Shown: positions 5,583-7,870 of the stretch, one piece after another
Numbering within the stretch: the first letter of the stretch is position 1
How the letters are laid out: each line of letters begins with the position of its first letter
Source: Paenibacillus sp.
GTDB lineage: Bacteria > Bacillota > Bacilli > Paenibacillales > Paenibacillaceae
NCBI GenBank assembly: GCA_003529225.1
Contig: DOJM01000512.1
Location: 481-8,350 of the forward strand
DNA: 7,870 nucleotides
Direction of reading: 5' to 3'
Position numbers and translations under genes: made by a program
The notes under the pieces: model-generated
Seen by the model: only the letters and a program-made list of their open reading frames with translations
What the model was told of the DNA's origin: nothing
Databases searched by the model: none

Positions 5583-5598
5583 GGAGGGGATCATTTTG
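5583..5598 (+). promoter_or_regulatory. ribosome binding site and TTG start of uvrC
   Basis: GGAGG (5583-5587, in GGAGGGGA) lies 8 nt before TTG 5596. No in-frame ATG gives a full GIY-YIG domain; the next methionine is residue 20, already inside it. The TTG start is therefore well supported, and TTG would reduce initiation relative to ATG. Confidence 0.85.
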
Positions 5599-7548
5599 GA
5601 CAACATCCGCAACAAACTGGCTCTATTACCCGACCTGCCCGGGTGCTATCTGATGAAGAATGAAGAAGGCACCATTATTTATGTGGGTAAAGCCAAGGTA
5701 CTTAAGAACCGGGTTCGCTCTTATTTTACAGGCAGTCATAATGGTAAAACTCAGCGACTTGTCGCTAACATTGCTGATTTCGAATATATTGTTACGTCCA
5801 GTAACATGGAAGCGCTCATTCTTGAGTGCAATCTGATTAAGAAGCATATGCCGCGTTATAACGTACTTCTGAAGGACGATAAGACATTTCCTTATATCAA
5901 AATAACGAATGAAACTCACCCTCGGCTTGAAGTCACACGCCGGGTGATTAAAGATAAAGCAAAATATTTCGGCCCTTATCCTAATGGTTATGCTGCACAG
6001 CAAACGAAAAAGCTCCTTGATCGTATGTATCCGCTCCGTAAATGTGGCGTAATGCCAAAGGAGGTCTGTCTTTACTATCACATGGGCCAATGCTTGGCGC
6101 CGTGTGAGAAGGAAGTGCAGAAATCCGAGTATGAGCAGATTACGCAAGATATCGCTGCTTTTCTGAGCGGAGGTCATGATGCAGTTAAGAAGGATCTACA
6201 GCAGAAGATGCAGGAAGCTGCTGAGGAATTATATTTTGAACGGGCGAAGGAACTGCGGGATCAGATTATCCATATTGATGCATTGATGGAGAAACAAAAG
6301 ATTAACACCACAGATACTAAGGATCGAGACGTATTTGGTTATGCTGTAGACAAGGGGTGGATGTGTGTACAAATTCTGTACATGAGACAAGGGAAGATGA
6401 TTCAGCGCCACTCTTCTGTCTTTCCGTTCTATGGGGAAGCCTACAGTGACTTTATGTCTTATGTGACGCAGTATTACAGTGATAATCCTGCCCTGCCGCA
6501 GGAGATTCTTCTGCCGGATGTGCTTGACGAGGAAGCAGTGGTTGATAAAGAAGCTAAACCGGCGATTGTCATTGCTGCTCCAGCCGAAGAAGATCTACAG
6601 AAGGGGGAAGATACCCCCGAATCGCCTGAAGAAGCTGAGGCACGTGAAATGGCCGCTGCGGAAGCATCGGCAGCAGGTGTCGTTGATGCTGCAGGTGGCG
6701 CTACTATTCTACAGGAGTGGCTCGGCACCAAAGTGCTAGTGCCACAGCGTGGCCTCAAGAAGCAGATGGTCGGTATGGCCTGCCAAAATGCAACAGTCGC
6801 AATCGACGAGAAGTTCCGGCTTATTGAACGGGATGAAGTACGTACCTCTGGTGCTGCAATGAGCTTAGGCGAGAGCTTAGGTCTTGAACGCTTAAGCCGG
6901 ATTGAAGCGTTCGATAACTCGAATATTCAGGGGACTAATCCGGTCTCTGCGATGGTTGTCTTCATTGATGGCAAGCCCGCACGAAAAGAGTATCGTAAAT
7001 ATAAGGTTCGTACGGTAGTGGGTGCGGATGATTATGGAACGATGCGCGAGGTCATCAGGCGGAGGTATGAACGGGTGCTGAAAGAGAACCTGCCGATACC
7101 AGATCTTATCGTAGTCGATGGTGGTAAAGGGCAAATATCCTCAGCTATTGATATTCTGGAGAACGAGCTGGGGTTATTCATTCCGGTCTGTGGTCTCGTT
7201 AAGGATGATAAGCATAAGACGGCTCAGCTTTTGGTTGGAGATCCCCCAGAACCTGTCGCTTTGGCTCGGGATAGTCAGGAATTTTATCTGTTGCAACGGA
7301 TTCAGGATGAGGTGCATAGATTCGCTATCACCTTCCACCGTGAACAACGTGGAAAGTCTATGGTTACTTCTAAACTGGACGCCATACCAGGTATAGGCGA
7401 AAAGCGGCGCAAGGCACTGCTTAAGCATTTCGGATCGCTAAAGAAAATTAAAGAAGCCTCCATAGAGGATTTCAAATCACTTTCTATTGGCGAAAAGTTG
7501 GCTAGTCAAATTCTTGAGGCGCTCAAGGATGAAGAGCCGGCGACATAG
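5596..7548 (+). CDS. uvrC: UvrABC excinuclease subunit C
   Basis: UvrC makes both incisions (3' then 5' of the lesion) after UvrA/UvrB damage recognition. Domains in order: N-terminal GIY-YIG nuclease (about 12-95) with Y29, R39, E77 and N89; a four-cysteine cluster C150, C158, C166, C170 matching the iron-sulfur ligand spacing described for E. coli UvrC; the UVR helical UvrB-binding motif (about 196-232, [11 protein letters not shown]); the RNase H-like nuclease (about 380-585) with D440 in FDNSN, D508 in VVDGGKGQ and H574 in DEVHRF; and tandem helix-hairpin-helix DNA-binding motifs (about 595-645, PGIGEKR and SIGEKLA). All catalytic residues are intact. The 650-aa length exceeds the usual 590-615 because of an Ala/Glu-rich insertion at about residues 312-368. 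It starts with TTG. Confidence 0.97.
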   Translation: MDNIRNKLALLPDLPGCYLMKNEEGTIIYVGKAKVLKNRVRSYFTGSHNGKTQRLVANIADFEYIVTSSNMEALILECNLIKKHMPRYNVLLKDDKTFPYIKITNETHPRLEVTRRVIKDKAKYFGPYPNGYAAQQTKKLLDRMYPLRKCGVMPKEVCLYYHMGQCLAPCEKEVQKSEYEQITQDIAAFLSGGHDAVKKDLQQKMQEAAEELYFERAKELRDQIIHIDALMEKQKINTTDTKDRDVFGYAVDKGWMCVQILYMRQGKMIQRHSSVFPFYGEAYSDFMSYVTQYYSDNPALPQEILLPDVLDEEAVVDKEAKPAIVIAAPAEEDLQKGEDTPESPEEAEAREMAAAEASAAGVVDAAGGATILQEWLGTKVLVPQRGLKKQMVGMACQNATVAIDEKFRLIERDEVRTSGAAMSLGESLGLERLSRIEAFDNSNIQGTNPVSAMVVFIDGKPARKEYRKYKVRTVVGADDYGTMREVIRRRYERVLKENLPIPDLIVVDGGKGQISSAIDILENELGLFIPVCGLVKDDKHKTAQLLVGDPPEPVALARDSQEFYLLQRIQDEVHRFAITFHREQRGKSMVTSKLDAIPGIGEKRRKALLKHFGSLKKIKEASIEDFKSLSIGEKLASQILEALKDEEPAT

Positions 7549-7582
7549 GCATTCGAAATGCTGGAAAGATGCATACGTAAAT

Positions 7583-7624
7583 AAAAAAAGGTGTCATAGC
7601 ATTTCTGCTGTGACACCTTTTTTT
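7583..7624. terminator. bidirectional terminator between uvrC and the minus-strand membrane protein gene
   Basis: A 19-bp stem, 7583-7601 with 7606-7624, has one G-U pair and a 4-nt TTTC loop. It begins with seven A and ends with seven T, so it offers a U-tract on both strands. It lies 34 nt after the uvrC stop and 27 nt past the minus-strand stop at 7652. Confidence 0.93.
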
Positions 7625-7651
7625 ATTATAGGTTATCCACCCGTTACTTCT

Positions 7652-7870
7652 TTAAATTACAGATATAGGTTCAACCGGCTTAGGTTCTGATTTTTGCGGC
7701 GGATTAAACCGGTAGACGATGTAGGCGACTATGAACGGCATGATAATTGCGAAGATACCAGCCCCTACATTCACGCTTTCCTTCATAAAGATCAGCGTAG
7801 CGCCCATCAGAATGCTGTCAAACACGACGTGACTGAACATGACGGCAATAAAGCCGTAACGAAGGAAAAT
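7652..7870 (-). CDS. C-terminal part of a membrane protein, possibly a CPBP-family intramembrane protease (partial)
   Basis: The frame is open to the right edge (bases 7841-7870 encode IFLRYGFIAV directly before the first internal ATG at 7840), so the visible 72 residues are the end of a longer protein. Two hydrophobic helices (about residues 6-29 and 36-54) are followed by a short proline/lysine-rich tail, NPPQKSEPKPVEP. The HVVFD segment in the first helix has the H-x3-D spacing of the third conserved motif of CPBP (CAAX protease/bacteriocin-processing) proteins. The preceding glutamate motif would lie outside the window, so this family call is tentative. The ATG at 7840 has no ribosome binding site, which supports an internal position. 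It ends at the shared terminator with uvrC. Confidence 0.65.
   Translation of the reverse strand: MFLRYGFIAVMFSHVVFDSILMGATLIFMKESVNVGAGIFAIIMPFIVAYIVYRFNPPQKSEPKPVEPISVI

Noticed and set aside
5626..6177. 183-aa open frame on the minus strand
   Set aside because: It lies entirely antisense to the GIY-YIG and cysteine-cluster region of uvrC, which is clearly the coding strand. It shows no recognisable family.
6474..6758. 94-aa Ser/Ala-rich open frame on the minus strand, with an overlapping 86-aa plus-strand frame at 6479-6739
   Set aside because: Both arise from the biased codon use of the uvrC insertion; low complexity and no start signals.
1..7870. CRISPR arrays, tRNA or rRNA genes, insertion sequences, phage or defence genes
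   Set aside because: No regularly spaced repeats, no tRNA-like cloverleaf or CCA end, no transposase or integrase signature and no target-site duplications were seen. All large frames are explained by housekeeping genes.

Overview
The window is a housekeeping stretch of a low-to-moderate G+C Gram-positive chromosome (Bacillota, Bacillales), most likely a Paenibacillus or close relative. The evidence is the DnaB/DnaI helicase-loading pair found only in this lineage, a HemQ-type coproheme decarboxylase, a YuiB-like membrane protein, strong AGGAGG-type ribosome binding sites and rho-independent terminators after nearly every unit. The genus is an inference from gene content and protein similarity, not from a database search. 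I see no rRNA, tRNA, CRISPR array, insertion sequence, prophage or defence module.

Layout, left to right. (1) A small acidic protein of unknown function (37-315, +) is preceded by what may be the last codons of another gene. It ends at a 17-bp bidirectional hairpin shared with hemQ (376-1128, -). (2) A 282-nt divergent region separates hemQ from a YuiB-like three-helix membrane protein (1411-1707, +). It holds an inverted repeat in the hemQ leader and a palindrome upstream of the yuiB-like gene. (3) A clear sigma-A-type promoter drives the dnaB-dnaI operon (1965-4478, +), which closes with a strong terminator. (4) Back to back with that terminator is the terminator of a 51-aa single-helix membrane protein gene on the minus strand (4643-4798), with its own promoter and near-perfect Shine-Dalgarno. 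It is below the usual ORF size cut-off. (5) A 358-nt regulatory region, containing a perfect 11-bp inverted repeat that overlaps a TATACT hexamer, leads to trxA (5157-5474, +). (6) uvrC (5596-7548, +) starts with TTG and carries an Ala/Glu-rich insertion of about 57 residues relative to B. subtilis UvrC. (7) A 19-bp bidirectional terminator separates uvrC from the C-terminal end of a membrane protein on the minus strand that runs off the right edge, possibly a CPBP-family intramembrane protease.

Functionally the genes cover replication initiation (DnaB and DnaI load the replicative helicase), thiol-disulfide redox balance (TrxA), nucleotide excision repair (UvrC), and the last step of the coproporphyrin-dependent haem pathway (HemQ). 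The trxA-uvrC adjacency is also known from B. subtilis. I do not find an undescribed multi-gene system. The most worthwhile leads are the missed small membrane protein, the operator-like palindrome upstream of trxA, the structured hemQ leader and the UvrC insertion.
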